From: Croceicoccus pelagius
GTDB lineage: Bacteria; Pseudomonadota; Alphaproteobacteria; Sphingomonadales; Sphingomonadaceae
Direction of reading: 5' to 3'
NCBI RefSeq assembly: GCF_001661915.1
Contig: NZ_LYWY01000009.1
Location: 1-64,000 of the forward strand
Length of the DNA: 64,000 bases
Numbering within the stretch: the stretch's first letter is position 1; each line of letters starts with the position of its first letter. The notes under the pieces were generated by a model. The model made no database searches, was not told the origin of the DNA, and was given only the letters and a program-made list of their open reading frames with translations. The position numbers were made by a program, and so were the translations under genes. Shown one piece after another: positions 33,781-43,147 of this stretch.

Positions 33781-36378
33781 TCAGAGAACGCGTTCGCGTT
33801 CCTCGACCTCGAAGACTTCCAGCTGGTCACCAGCCTTGATGTCGTTCGTGTCGGTCAGCACGACACCGCATTCCAGGCCTGCGCGGACTTCTTCCACGTC
33901 GTCCTTGAAGCGCCGCAGCGAAGCGATCGTCGTTGCCGAGACGATGACGTCGTCGCGGGTAAGACGCGCGAAAAGACCCTTGCGGATGACGCCTTCCTCG
34001 ACGAGCAGACCGGCGGCCTTGTCCTTCTTGCCGGCCGGGAAGACCTGCTTGACCTGCGCACGGCCCACGACGTGCTCGATCCGCTCGGGACCAAGCTCGC
34101 CCGCCAGCTCCTTCGTGATCTCTTCCGTGAGGTGGTAGATCACGTCGTGGTACATCAGCCGGACCTTGTCCTTATCCATCTGCTGACGCGCCTTGGCGTT
34201 GGGACGCACGTTAAAGCCGATGATCGGCGCGCCGGTCGATGCGGCAAGCGTCACGTCGCTTTCCGTGATCGCGCCCACGCCCGAGTGCAGCACGCGGACC
34301 TTGATCTCGTCGTTCGAGATCTTGGCCAGCGCATTGGTGATCGCCTCGACCGAGCCTTGGACGTCGGCCTTGATGACGACGGGGTATTCGATGACGTTGC
34401 TCTTCAGCGCCGAGAACATGTTCTCGAAGCTGGCCGGAGCCATCGTCGTGCGTTTCTCGTTCGCCTTCTCGGTACGATAGGCCGAAACCTCGCGGGCGCG
34501 CTGCTCGTTCTCGACGACCGAAAGCTGGTCACCGGCATTCGGCACGCCGCCGAGGCCGAGGACCTCGACCGGCATCGAGGGGCCGGCTTCCTTGATCTGC
34601 TTGCCCTTGTCGTCGTGCAGCGCACGGACACGGCCGCTTTCGGTGCCGACGACGAAGATGTCGCCGCGGCGCAGCGTGCCGCGCGTGACGAGCACGGTGG
34701 CCAGCGGCCCCTTGCCCTTGTCGAGCTTGGCCTCGATCACGGTCGCCTCGGCGTCGCGGTCGGGGTTGGCCTTCAGTTCGAGCAGTTCGGCCTGCAGGTT
34801 GATCGCTTCGAGAAGCTTGTCGAGACCCTGCTTCGTCTTCGCCGAAACCTCGACGTCCTGCACGTCACCGCTCATCGCCTCGACCACGATCTCGTGTTCA
34901 AGCAGACGCTCGCGGATCTTCTGCGGCTTGGCTTCGGGCTTGTCGCACTTGTTGATCGCGACGATCATCGGAACGCCAGCGGCCTTCGTGTGATTGATGG
35001 CCTCGATCGTCTGCGGCATCAGGCCGTCGTCGGCTGCTACGACAAGGATGACGATGTCGGTGACGTTGGCACCGCGCGCACGCATCTCGGTAAACGCCTC
35101 GTGTCCGGGCGTATCGAGGAAGGTGATCTTCTGCTTGTCTTTGGTGGTGATCTGGTAGGCGCCGATGTGCTGCGTGATGCCGCCAGCCTCGCCGCGGGTC
35201 ACGTCGGTGCCGCGCAGCGCGTCCAGCAGGCTGGTCTTGCCGTGGTCGACGTGGCCCATGATCGTGACGACGGGCGGACGCGCCTTCAGCGACTCTTCCG
35301 GATCGACGTCCTCGGTCGTGTCGATGTCGACGTCGGCCTCGGACACGCGCTGGATGTTGTGGCCGAACTGTTCGACCAGCAGTTCCGCGGTGTCCTGGTC
35401 GATCGTCTGGTTGACGGTGACCATCATGCCCAGGTTGAAAAGCTCCTTCACGAGGTCGGCGCCCTTCTCGGCCATGCGCTGTGCCAGTTCCTGCACCGTG
35501 ATCGCCTCGGGGACGATAACGTCGCGGACCTGCTTCTCGCGGGGCTGACGCGAACCGCCGCCACCGCCGTGGATGCGGCGTTCCTTTTCACGCGCACGCT
35601 TCAATGCGGCGAGGCTGCGGGCACGGCGGCCTTCGTCCTCGTTCAGCGCCTTGGAAACAGACAGCTTGCCGCTGCGGCGACGGTCGGGCTTGGCTTCGGC
35701 CGAACGGTCGTCGCGCTTTTCGGCGCCGCGAGCAGGCTTCTTGGCTTCCTTCTCGGCTGGCGGGCGCTTGGGCTCGGGGCGCTTGACGGGCGTGAAGCGG
35801 CGCGGCGCGGGCGAAGCCTCGTCGCCGGTGTCGTCGCTTCCTTCCGTGGCGGGAGCTTCCTCAGCCGTGGGTTCTTCAGCCTTGGGTTCCTCAGCCTTGG
35901 GCTCTTCCTTGGGCTTCGCGGCCGCGGCCTTCGCCTCGGCGGCGGCAGCCTTCTCGGCTTCTTCCTCGGCCTTGCGGTTGTCCTCGGCGCGCTGCTTCTC
36001 TTCTTCGAGAGCGCGCTGCTTCGCTTCCTGCTCGCGACGGTTGGCCTCTTCCAGCGCGGCAAGGCGTGCCTCTTCGGCCTCGCGCAGCAGGCGGGCCTGC
36101 ATTTCCTGGCGGCTCTCGCGCGATGCGGCGGGCTTGGGCGCGGGCGTCGGGGCCGGTGCCGGCGCAGGCGCAGGGGCCTTCGCCTCCGGCTCGGGCGCAG
36201 GGGTCGGCGTGGGCGCGGCGGTTTCGCCGGGCTTCAGGATCTTGCGGCGACGCTTGACCTCGACCGCAACCTTGTTGGTACGGCCGTGGCTGAAGGTCTG
36301 CTTGACCTCGCCCGCGTCCACCGAGCGCTTGAGGCCAAGCGGCTTGCGGGTCCGGGGGGTGTCGTTGGTATCGCTCAT
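33781..36378 (-). CDS. infB: Translation initiation factor IF-2
   Basis: 865-residue GTPase that positions initiator tRNA. The N-terminal 270 residues are low-complexity Ala/Glu/Pro/Lys-rich, longer than in many bacteria, and contain [16 protein letters not shown]-type repeats. The IF2_N-like region follows, then the G domain: G1 [14 protein letters not shown] (about 374), G3 DTPGHEAF, G4 NKCDKP. Domains II-IV to the end with [10 protein letters not shown] and [12 protein letters not shown]. Own terminator downstream. Part of the rimP-nusA-ylxR-infB operon on the minus strand. Confidence 0.98.
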   Translation of the reverse strand: MSDTNDTPRTRKPLGLKRSVDAGEVKQTFSHGRTNKVAVEVKRRRKILKPGETAAPTPTPAPEPEAKAPAPAPAPAPTPAPKPAASRESRQEMQARLLREAEEARLAALEEANRREQEAKQRALEEEKQRAEDNRKAEEEAEKAAAAEAKAAAAKPKEEPKAEEPKAEEPTAEEAPATEGSDDTGDEASPAPRRFTPVKRPEPKRPPAEKEAKKPARGAEKRDDRSAEAKPDRRRSGKLSVSKALNEDEGRRARSLAALKRAREKERRIHGGGGGSRQPREKQVRDVIVPEAITVQELAQRMAEKGADLVKELFNLGMMVTVNQTIDQDTAELLVEQFGHNIQRVSEADVDIDTTEDVDPEESLKARPPVVTIMGHVDHGKTSLLDALRGTDVTRGEAGGITQHIGAYQITTKDKQKITFLDTPGHEAFTEMRARGANVTDIVILVVAADDGLMPQTIEAINHTKAAGVPMIVAINKCDKPEAKPQKIRERLLEHEIVVEAMSGDVQDVEVSAKTKQGLDKLLEAINLQAELLELKANPDRDAEATVIEAKLDKGKGPLATVLVTRGTLRRGDIFVVGTESGRVRALHDDKGKQIKEAGPSMPVEVLGLGGVPNAGDQLSVVENEQRAREVSAYRTEKANEKRTTMAPASFENMFSALKSNVIEYPVVIKADVQGSVEAITNALAKISNDEIKVRVLHSGVGAITESDVTLAASTGAPIIGFNVRPNAKARQQMDKDKVRLMYHDVIYHLTEEITKELAGELGPERIEHVVGRAQVKQVFPAGKKDKAAGLLVEEGVIRKGLFARLTRDDVIVSATTIASLRRFKDDVEEVRAGLECGVVLTDTNDIKAGDQLEVFEVEERERVL

Positions 36379-36465
36379 ACGGTCAAAACGTCCTTCAAAA
36401 ATTCTTCATATCGTCCACCGTTCCAACGCAACTGGATCGGCGTCATGCATCGGTGTTCCCGGCCG

Positions 36466-37212
36466 CTATGCGGCGTGGCCCTCTCTGGGGCCCTCCACGG
36501 GCGGGTCGGCACCGATGGGCGGGCTGTCTTGTCCCGTGTCACGGGGCCTGAGGAAACGCGCCAATCGTGCCAGCTGGGCATCAACACGCCGGGCGGCGGC
36601 ACGATCGGTCAATGCCAGGTGGACGACATTCTCGCGGCCCAATGCCACAGACAGAGCCGCCCGGTCCAGTGGCAAGCGCACGCCCGTTTTTCCGGTCCCT
36701 TCCGCATTGCTTCCCACGCGCCAGGCCTGGTCCAGCCGCTTCGACCCGTCTTCGCCCGCATCGGATGCATGGCCAAGCCAATTCACGCGGCCCGAACGGG
36801 CCTGTTCGGCAATGCGATCGGACCCTGCAAGCACATTGCCCGAACGCCACTCGATCCCGAGCCTGTCGGCAAATGCGCGGCGCAGGGCCGCTTCGGCAAG
36901 ATCGGGAAGATCCGCAGGTATCGACAGGGGGGCACCCTTGAACCCGCGGGCCAGCGCACCCTTCAGATGGCCCTTTGCGATCGATTCTTCAAGTTCTTCG
37001 CGGCTGACGCCGATCCACGCGCCGCGGCCCGGCGCCTTGGCATGGGCGTCGGGCAGGACCTGACCTTCGGGACCGATAGCGAGACGCAGCAGGCGTTCGC
37101 GCGGCTCGGTGCGCCCGGTCAGGACACAGCGGCGTTCCGGCGCGCTCTTGGCAGAGCGCACCGTTCCGTCATCGAAGCTGTCGGTTAGCGGTTCATTGTG
37201 AGGATTCCGCAT
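36466..37212 (-). CDS. YlxR (DUF448) domain protein fused to an L7Ae-like domain
   Basis: 248-residue RNA-binding protein between nusA and infB. The N-terminal YlxR domain is clear: ERRCVLTGRTEPRERLLRLAI and DAHAKAPGRGAWIGVSREEL (about residues 26-75). The C-terminal half (about 110-210) resembles an L7Ae/YlxQ-type fold (RLGIEWRSGNVLAGSDRIAEQ is a degraded start of it). In Firmicutes these are two genes (ylxR and ylxQ); fusion is common in alphaproteobacteria. Its start overlaps the nusA end by 20 bp. Confidence 0.88.
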   Translation of the reverse strand: MRNPHNEPLTDSFDDGTVRSAKSAPERRCVLTGRTEPRERLLRLAIGPEGQVLPDAHAKAPGRGAWIGVSREELEESIAKGHLKGALARGFKGAPLSIPADLPDLAEAALRRAFADRLGIEWRSGNVLAGSDRIAEQARSGRVNWLGHASDAGEDGSKRLDQAWRVGSNAEGTGKTGVRLPLDRAALSVALGRENVVHLALTDRAAARRVDAQLARLARFLRPRDTGQDSPPIGADPPVEGPREGHAA

Positions 37213-38845
37213 CGGCGGCCTCCTCTGCTGCGGGAACGGCAGCTTCTGCCGGCTCCTCGTCTTCGAACCAGTGGGCGCGGGCCGCCATGATGATCTCGTT
37301 GCCCTGCTCTTCGGAAAGGCCGAATTCGCCCAGCACGCCGCCCTTGTCGCCTTCGCGCACGTTGCGCTTCAGCGGCGGGCCGTCCGTGTTGCCCCGGCGA
37401 CGCGGCGCCTCGCGCTTCTTGGCGATGAGTTCGTCGGTGGCGAGATCGGCCAGATCGTCGAGCGTCTTGATGCCGCCCTTGCCCAGCACGACCAGCATCT
37501 CCTCGGTGAGGTGCGGGATCTCGGCCAGCGCGTCCTCGACGCCAAGCTCGCGGCGCGCTTCGCGGTAGGTCGCCTCGCGGCGTTCCAGCGCTTCGATGGC
37601 ACGCGACTGAAGTTCCTCGGCGAGTTCCTCGTCGAAGCCTTCGATGCCGGCCAGCTCGTCGCGTTCAACGTAGGCGACTTCGTCCAGTTCGGTGAAGCCT
37701 TCGGCGACGAGCAGCTGCGACAGCGTTTCGTCGACGTCGAGTTCTTCCTCGAACATCTTGGAGCGTTCGGCGAATTCCTTCTGGCGCTTCTCGCTCGATT
37801 CCGCCTCGGTCATGATGTCGATCTGGCTGTCGGTCAGCTGCGAGGCGAGACGCACGTTCTGGCCGCGGCGACCGATGGCGAGCGAAAGCTGGTCATCGGG
37901 AACGACGACTTCGATGCGGCCTTCTTCCTCGTCAAGGACGACGCGGCTGACGGTGGCCGGCTGCAGCGCGTTGACGATGAAGGTCGCGGTATCCTCGCTC
38001 CACGGGATGATGTCGATCTTCTCGCCCTGCAGTTCCTGCACGACGGCCTGGACGCGGCTGCCCTTCATGCCGACGCAGGCGCCGACGGGGTCGATCGAGC
38101 TGTCGTGGCTGATCACGCCGATCTTGGCGCGGCTGCCCGGATCGCGGGCGGCGGCCTTGATCTCGATGATGCCGTCGTAGATTTCGGGCACTTCCTGCGC
38201 GAAAAGCTTCTTCATGAACTCGGGGTGGGCGCGCGACAGGAAGATCTGCGGGCCACGGTTCGAACGCTCGACCTTGGAAATCCATGCGCGGATGCGTTCG
38301 CCGACACGGGCAACCTCGCGCGGGATCTGCTGGTCGCGGCGGATGATGCCTTCGGCGCGGCCGAGGTTCACGATCACGTGGCCGAATTCGACCGACTTGA
38401 TGACGCCGGTGATGATTTCACCCGCGCGGTCCTTGAATTCCTCGTACTGACGCTCACGCTCGGCATCGCGGACCTTCTGGAAGATCACCTGCTTTGCCGA
38501 CTGGGCATCGATACGCCCAAGATCGACCGGGGGCAGCGGATCGACGATGTAGTCGCCGACGACTGCCCCTGCCTGCAGCTTCTGGGCCTGCTCGACCGAG
38601 ACCTGCTTGAAGTAGTCCTCGACCTCTTCGACGACTTCGACGACGCGCCACAGGCGAAGGTCGCCGGTGTTCGGGTCAAGCTTGGCGCGGATGTCGTTTT
38701 CCGCGCCATAACGGTTGCGGGCGGACTTCTGGATCGCCTCTTCCATCGCCTCGATGACGATCGACTTGTCGATCATCTTCTCGTTCGCCACCGAGTTGGC
38801 GATGGCGAGCAGTTCGGCACGATTTGCGGAAATCGGGCTGGCCAT
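37193..38845 (-). CDS. nusA: Transcription termination/antitermination factor NusA
   Basis: 550-residue RNA polymerase-binding factor: N-terminal domain (residues 1-130), S1 domain (about 135-200, [22 protein letters not shown]), KH1 and KH2 ([15 protein letters not shown] and [16 protein letters not shown]), then a C-terminal extension with helix-hairpin-helix-like repeats ([16 protein letters not shown] and [19 protein letters not shown]) and an acidic Ala/Glu tail. rimP lies 2 bp upstream. Confidence 0.97.
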   Translation of the reverse strand: MASPISANRAELLAIANSVANEKMIDKSIVIEAMEEAIQKSARNRYGAENDIRAKLDPNTGDLRLWRVVEVVEEVEDYFKQVSVEQAQKLQAGAVVGDYIVDPLPPVDLGRIDAQSAKQVIFQKVRDAERERQYEEFKDRAGEIITGVIKSVEFGHVIVNLGRAEGIIRRDQQIPREVARVGERIRAWISKVERSNRGPQIFLSRAHPEFMKKLFAQEVPEIYDGIIEIKAAARDPGSRAKIGVISHDSSIDPVGACVGMKGSRVQAVVQELQGEKIDIIPWSEDTATFIVNALQPATVSRVVLDEEEGRIEVVVPDDQLSLAIGRRGQNVRLASQLTDSQIDIMTEAESSEKRQKEFAERSKMFEEELDVDETLSQLLVAEGFTELDEVAYVERDELAGIEGFDEELAEELQSRAIEALERREATYREARRELGVEDALAEIPHLTEEMLVVLGKGGIKTLDDLADLATDELIAKKREAPRRRGNTDGPPLKRNVREGDKGGVLGEFGLSEEQGNEIIMAARAHWFEDEEPAEAAVPAAEEAADAESSQ

Positions 38846-38847
38846 TA

Positions 38848-39423
38848 TCAGTCTTCCTGTTCCTGAAGATCGTCTTCGGTTTCGATGATTTCATCCGCGC
38901 CAGTCGTGTCCAGCGGCACGGTGGCCTTGATCAGCTTGTCGGTAAGGACGAGCTTGGCCGAATGAATGGTGGCAAGCGGGATTTCGACCCGCCCGTTCTT
39001 GCGGTCGTCGACGACGACGTTATCGCCTTCCAGACCGATGAGGTCGCCGTGAAACGTGCGGCGGTTGCCCGTCGGCGCTTCGGCGTCCTTGGAAATGTTG
39101 ATGCGCGCCTCGTGGCCTGCCCAGTTGGCGTAGTCCTTGGCGCGGGTGAGCGGACGGTCGATGCCCGGGCTGCTCACTTCGAGGCGGTAGGCCCCCTCGA
39201 TCAGGTCGTCGCCGGCTTCTTCCCTCGCGTCCAGCGCGCTGGAGATGCGGCGGGAAAGCGCCATGCACTGGTCGATCACCAGCTGGCCCGTTGCCGGGTC
39301 TTCTGCCATGATCTGCAGGGTGCGTTCGTCGTCCTGGCCGAACAGTTTCACGCGCACGAGGTCGAAGCCGGAAGCCTTTACTTCCTGCTCGATCAGGTCG
39401 GTAGCACGTGCGATGTCGGTCAT
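38848..39423 (-). CDS. rimP: Ribosome maturation factor RimP
   Basis: 191-residue 30S maturation factor, first gene of the nusA operon. Family marks: DLVRVKLFGQDDERTLQIMAE (N-terminal), DYRLEVSSPGIDRPLT-type motif seen as AYRLEVSSPGIDRPLTRAKD, and the SH3-like C-terminal domain with GDLIGLEGDNVVVDDRKNGRVEIPL (quoted in part: VVVDDRKNGRVEIPL). The start at 39423 discards a 28-residue extension. It ends with an acidic run. Confidence 0.95.
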   Translation of the reverse strand: MTDIARATDLIEQEVKASGFDLVRVKLFGQDDERTLQIMAEDPATGQLVIDQCMALSRRISSALDAREEAGDDLIEGAYRLEVSSPGIDRPLTRAKDYANWAGHEARINISKDAEAPTGNRRTFHGDLIGLEGDNVVVDDRKNGRVEIPLATIHSAKLVLTDKLIKATVPLDTTGADEIIETEDDLQEQED

Positions 39424-39586
39424 TCTGTCTCCGGTTGTCAGGCCCTGTATGCATGCGAGAAATCGTGCCGGGGCGCATCCGCTCCGGCCCGGCCTTGCTT
39501 GCGACAATGTCGGGATGAGTCGCCAACTAGGCGCTTTGCGCGCGATTTACAAGTGTGTGTTGGGGGGCGGTCCGGCCCGCTCGCGA

Positions 39587-40615
39587 TCAGGTTGCGGATA
39601 TCTCGTGCTTCTTCATGCAGTGGCGCAGCTGGTCGTATGTCACGCCCAGCGCCTCTGCCGTCTTGCGCTGGTTCCAGCGGTTGCGGTCCAGCGCGGCCTC
39701 AACGATCGCCTTTTCGTGGCCGTCGACGGCGAGGCGCAAGTCGGTCACTGCGGAATAGTCGAAAGCGGGCTTCCTGACTGCGGGTGCCGAAGCGGCAGCG
39801 GTCGCTGCGGTCGGTTGCGCAACGGGCGAGGATTTTGGTGCCCAGGGGCTGTCGAAGGGGTCGAACACCACCTCACCGATCGGCAGGTCCCACATGTCCC
39901 AGCGATAGACCGCGCGTTCGATCACGTTGCGCAATTCGCGCACGTTGCCGGGCCAGTCGTGATCTTCCAGATCGTCCATCACGCTGTCGGAAAAGCCCGG
40001 CCACTCCTCCCAGCGGAGTTCTGCGGCCATGCGGCGGCCGAAGAAATCGGCAAGGACCAGCACATCCCCCTCACGCGCGCGCAGGGGCGGGAGAGTGATG
40101 ACCTCGAAACTCAGCCGATCGAGAAGGTCGGCGCGGAATTTGCCCTGTTCGGCAAGGGCGGGAAGATCCTCGTTCGTGGCGGCGACGATGCGCACGTCGA
40201 CCCGCTTGGGCCGCGAAGAACCGATGCGCGTAACCTCGCCATATTCGACCGCGCGCAGCAGGCGTTCCTGCGCCGCCATCGACAACGTGCCCAGTTCGTC
40301 GAGGAACAGCGTACCGCCGTCGGCTTCCTCGAACCGGCCTTCGCGCACTTTCGTGGCGCCGGTGAAGGCGCCTGCCTCGTGCCCGAACAGTTCGGCCTCG
40401 ATCAATGTCTCGGGTAGGGCAGCGCAGTTCATGACGACCAGCGGTTCGCCCCAGCGATCAGACAGGCGGTGGAGGCGTTCCGCGATCAGTTCCTTGCCCG
40501 TACCGCGCTCACCGATGACGAGCACCGGGCGCGAGAGCGCGGCGGCTCGGCTGGCGCGTTCAACCGCGTCGAGGATCGACTGCGACTGTCCGACGAACTG
40601 GTTGTCCCGCTCCAT
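39587..40615 (-). CDS. pspF: PspF, sigma-54-dependent activator of the psp operon
   Basis: 342-residue bacterial enhancer-binding protein without a receiver domain. AAA+ motifs: Walker A GERGTGKE (about residue 37), the sigma-54-contacting GAFTGA loop (GHEAGAFTGATKV, about 80), Walker B GGTLFLDELGTL, and the R-finger region. C-terminal Fis-type HTH (KAIVEAALDRNRWNQRKTAEALGV). It is divergent from psp genes and controls them, with PspA as its expected inhibitor. ATG at 40615 preferred over TTG 40621. Confidence 0.95.
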   Translation of the reverse strand: MERDNQFVGQSQSILDAVERASRAAALSRPVLVIGERGTGKELIAERLHRLSDRWGEPLVVMNCAALPETLIEAELFGHEAGAFTGATKVREGRFEEADGGTLFLDELGTLSMAAQERLLRAVEYGEVTRIGSSRPKRVDVRIVAATNEDLPALAEQGKFRADLLDRLSFEVITLPPLRAREGDVLVLADFFGRRMAAELRWEEWPGFSDSVMDDLEDHDWPGNVRELRNVIERAVYRWDMWDLPIGEVVFDPFDSPWAPKSSPVAQPTAATAAASAPAVRKPAFDYSAVTDLRLAVDGHEKAIVEAALDRNRWNQRKTAEALGVTYDQLRHCMKKHEISAT

Positions 40616-40616
40616 A

Positions 40617-40665
40617 CCCAAACATTAGCGAAAATTCCCAAGTGCTGGCAATATCCCCAAATGTT
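40617..40665. promoter_or_regulatory. Three phased repeats, candidate PspF binding sites (UAS)
   Basis: CCCAAACATT (40617), CCCAAGTGCT (40637) and CCCAAATGTT (40656) are direct repeats spaced 20 and 19 bp, about two helical turns, placed 52-100 bp upstream of the sigma-54 promoter. Position fits an enhancer for the divergently encoded PspF. Confidence 0.6.
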
Positions 40666-40716
40666 GATATGGCGGAAAAACTACTCAATACATTGATATC
40701 GTTTTATAAATTTGAA

Positions 40717-40733
40717 TTGGCACGCCTCTTGCT
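40717..40733 (+). promoter_or_regulatory. Sigma-54 promoter of the psp operon
   Basis: TTGGCACG-CCTC-TTGCT: a full match to the -24/-12 consensus, with GG (40719-40720) and GC (40731-40732) separated by exactly 10 bp. Transcription should start near 40744, 25 bp before the first ORF. Confidence 0.9.
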
Positions 40734-40769
40734 GAATGCTTGGTGAACCCGTTTGGAGGAAGGGACACC

Positions 40770-40928
40770 ATGTTCAACCGTCTTGCAAAGCAAAGCCCCG
40801 TAGCCTGGTCCTCGATGGCCAGCCTCGTGGCCATGCTGTCGCTCAACGTCTTCGCGCTGAGCCAGCAGCTGCACGAGGCCCCGCAGTTCGCTGCGCCGGC
40901 CACGATCGTCGAGGGGTCGCTGGCATGA
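40770..40928 (+). CDS. Small membrane protein, first gene of psp operon
   Basis: 52-residue protein with a basic start (MFNRLAKQ) and a single hydrophobic helix (MASLVAMLSLNVFAL), then a polar tail. Strong ribosome site GGAGGAAGGG and first position after the sigma-54 promoter make it a credible Psp component. No known Psp protein is recognised in it. Its stop overlaps an in-frame ATG of the pspA reading frame (ATGA at 40925). Confidence 0.7.
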   Translation: MFNRLAKQSPVAWSSMASLVAMLSLNVFALSQQLHEAPQFAAPATIVEGSLA

Positions 40929-41140
40929 GCGAGCCGTTCGACCTCGAACCCGAACGCGAGGAAAAGCGCCGTCGCGCCGCTCGCGTGACGACCCGTGACG
41001 AGCGTGCCTCATCGCGGATCGACAGCGAGGTCGCACGGCTTCGGAATGGTAACAAGAGCGGCAACAGGGCCGAGGGCGAATACGCCGTCCGCCCCGAAGG
41101 CCGCAGGAACATGGACATTAGCCAGTATGGAGCGCCGTTG

Positions 41141-41824
41141 ATGGGCATCTTTTCCCGCACCCGTGACATTATCGCCGCGAACTTCGCCGACCTGATCGAA
41201 AAAGCCGACGATCCCCACAAGATGATCCGCATGATCATTGTCGAGATGGAAGAAACGCTTGTCGAGGTTCGCGCCAGCGCGGCCCGTACAATCGCCGACC
41301 AGAAGGAAATGCAGCGCCACCAGCTTCGCCTGGAAAAGCTGCAGTCCGACTGGGGCGAAAAGGCGGAACTCGCGCTTTCCAAACAGCGCGAGGATCTTGC
41401 CCGCGCCGCTCTCGTCGAAAAGCGCAAGGCCGGCGACCTGTCGACCCAGCTTCGCGCCGAGATCGACCTGCTCGACGAAAGCCTGCGCTCTTACGAGGAG
41501 GATATCTCCAAGCTGCAGGGCCGCCTTCGCGAAGCCCGCAGCCGGCAGAGCCAGATCGCAGCCCGCCTTGAAAGCGCGGAAAACCGCTTCAAGCTGCGCT
41601 CGCTGCTTTCGACCGAGCGGGTGGACGAGGCGATGGCCCGGTTCGACCAGCTCGAACGCCGCGTCGATTACGCCGAGGGCCGCGCCGAGGCGGTCAGCCT
41701 GTCGCAGGCCAAGGGCGAGATGAGCCTCGCTGAACAGATCGACGCCCTCAACATCGACGACACCGTCGATGCCGAACTCGAAGACATGAAGCGCGCCCTG
41801 AAGGGCAACGCCAAGGAGGACTGA
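41141..41824 (+). CDS. pspA: Phage shock protein A (PspA/IM30)
   Basis: 227-residue membrane-stress effector and PspF inhibitor. N-terminal amphipathic helix MGIFSRTRDIIAANFADLIE, followed by a long coiled coil (LEKLQSDWGEKAELALSKQR, REDLARAALVEKRKAGDLST) and DALNIDDTVDAELEDMKRAL at the end. The family start is ATG 41141, with GGAG eight bases before it. The frame stays open to ATG 40925, which overlaps the preceding stop, so a 299-residue form with a charged extension is also possible. Confidence 0.92.
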   Translation: MGIFSRTRDIIAANFADLIEKADDPHKMIRMIIVEMEETLVEVRASAARTIADQKEMQRHQLRLEKLQSDWGEKAELALSKQREDLARAALVEKRKAGDLSTQLRAEIDLLDESLRSYEEDISKLQGRLREARSRQSQIAARLESAENRFKLRSLLSTERVDEAMARFDQLERRVDYAEGRAEAVSLSQAKGEMSLAEQIDALNIDDTVDAELEDMKRALKGNAKED

Positions 41825-41827
41825 GCC

Positions 41828-42121
41828 GTGGACATCGAATTTCTTGCCGTACCCATCCTGTTCATCGCTCTGCCGTGGCTCGTGCTTCACTACGTAACCA
41901 AGTGGAAGACCGCGCCGAAGCTGACCGACGGTGACGAACAGATGCTGGAAGAGCTCTACCAGCTCGCCCGCCGCCTCGATGCCCGCATGGACACTGTCGA
42001 ACGCCTCGTCGCTGCCGACAGCCCGGAATTCGAAGCCCCGCGCCTGATCGCGGACAATGCTGACGACAACGCGACGCTCGCCGAAATCGAGCGCAAGCTG
42101 AAGGAAAGGACTTCACGATGA
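41828..42121 (+). CDS. pspB: Phage shock protein B-like
   Basis: 97-residue inner-membrane protein: one N-terminal membrane helix (IEFLAVPILFIALPWLVLHYV), then a cytosolic coil LARRLDARMDTVERLV as in PspB, plus a 35-residue extension. PspB with PspC relays envelope stress to PspA. GTG start three bases after pspA. The stop overlaps pspC as ATGA. Confidence 0.9.
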   Translation: MDIEFLAVPILFIALPWLVLHYVTKWKTAPKLTDGDEQMLEELYQLARRLDARMDTVERLVAADSPEFEAPRLIADNADDNATLAEIERKLKERTSR

Positions 42122-42492
42122 ACACGCCCCGCACCCGCTTTTATCGCAACAAGGCGGAAGGCAAGTTCCTGGGCGTATGTTCGGGTATTGCCGACTATAC
42201 CGGCGTCGACGCCATCTGGATCCGCCTCGGCTTCCTGGTCGCCATGTTCACGCTGGGCTGGCCGATCCTGGTCTACTTCGCGATCGGCATGTTCGCCGAG
42301 ACGAAGCCAACCGCGCTCTATGCCGACAAGCAGGAAGAGAAGTTCTGGCAGGGCGTGCGCCAGTCGCCTGCCCGCTCGGCCCGCGAGGTCCGCAGCCGCT
42401 TCCGCGAAATCGACCGCCGCCTTGCCCGCGTGGAAGAGCACTACGTCGACAACAACCGCGCGCTCTCGGCCGAGATTGAGAGCCTGCGTTGA
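42118..42492 (+). CDS. pspC: Phage shock protein C
   Basis: 124-residue membrane sensor with the PspC domain (FYRNKAEGKFLGVCSGIADY, then VDAIWIRLGFLVAMFTLGWP and LVYFAIGMFA). The cytosolic end carries FREIDRRLARVEEHYVDN followed by LSAEIESLR, the same coil signature that recurs in the four small proteins downstream. ATG 42118 overlaps the pspB stop. Confidence 0.94.
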   Translation: MNTPRTRFYRNKAEGKFLGVCSGIADYTGVDAIWIRLGFLVAMFTLGWPILVYFAIGMFAETKPTALYADKQEEKFWQGVRQSPARSAREVRSRFREIDRRLARVEEHYVDNNRALSAEIESLR

Positions 42493-42523
42493 TCACACGA
42501 ATTTTCGAAGGGGAAACTCGAAA

Positions 42524-42817
42524 ATGGACGCTCAAATATTCGCACTCCTGATCCCGCTGGCCCCGTTCATGCTGGGCGGCCTGTGGATCTGGACCAAGCA
42601 CAAGCAGAAAGAGCTGCAGATGACGAGCGAGCTTTCCGCAGAGAAAGCAGCCCAGTACGCGCAGCACACTTCGCAGCTCGAAGAACGGGTCCGCGTCCTC
42701 GAACGCATCGTCACCGACAAGGGCTATGACCTTGCCCACCAGATCGAGGCTCTGCGCGGCGAGGACAGCGACCGCCGCCTGAACGCCCCCATCGAACGTC
42801 CGCGCCACGAGGTCTGA
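42524..42817 (+). CDS. PspB-like small membrane coiled-coil protein 1
   Basis: 97-residue protein: an N-terminal membrane helix (FALLIPLAPFMLGGLWIW) and a cytosolic coil ending QLEERVRVLERIVTDKGYDL-AHQIEALR. The RVRVLERIVTD...EIEALR pattern is shared with PspC and the next genes. Ribosome site GAAGGGGAAA. Probably an extra Psp membrane component or the product of pspB-like duplication. Confidence 0.8.
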   Translation: MDAQIFALLIPLAPFMLGGLWIWTKHKQKELQMTSELSAEKAAQYAQHTSQLEERVRVLERIVTDKGYDLAHQIEALRGEDSDRRLNAPIERPRHEV

Positions 42818-42823
42818 TAAACC

Positions 42824-43147
42824 ATGAACGAACTGATTACACCCGCCGTGCTCGGCATCGGCATCGTCGCGATGAGCGCGGCCTGGATCATCAACACCGC
42901 CATCCGCGTGCGCCACGGCTATCCACTGGAAAACAGCTGGGGCCGGTCGGTTTATCCCAAGAAGGACGCCGAAACCGCCGAACGCCTGAAGCTGATGACG
43001 CAGGAAAACGCCCAGCTTCGCGCAGAGATCGGTTCGGTGAAGGACCGGCTGGCCAATGTCGAACGGATCGTCACCGACAGCGGCTATCACCTGACGCAGG
43101 AAATCGAACAACTTCGCCTGTCGGGCGAAAAGGAGAAGATGCAGTGA
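42824..43147 (+). CDS. PspB-like small membrane coiled-coil protein 2
   Basis: 107-residue protein with an N-terminal membrane helix (AVLGIGIVAMSAAWIINTAI) and coil VKDRLANVERIVTDSGYHL-TQEIEQLR, nearly the same signature as its upstream neighbour. Six bp follow the upstream stop. Its own stop overlaps the next GTG start (GTGA). Confidence 0.78.
   Translation: MNELITPAVLGIGIVAMSAAWIINTAIRVRHGYPLENSWGRSVYPKKDAETAERLKLMTQENAQLRAEIGSVKDRLANVERIVTDSGYHLTQEIEQLRLSGEKEKMQ

Noticed and set aside
34072-37188. 1038-codon open frame on the plus strand opposite infB
   Set aside because: Antisense shadow of a high-GC gene; its Leu/Asp/Val/Arg-rich translation matches no family, while the other strand encodes complete IF-2.
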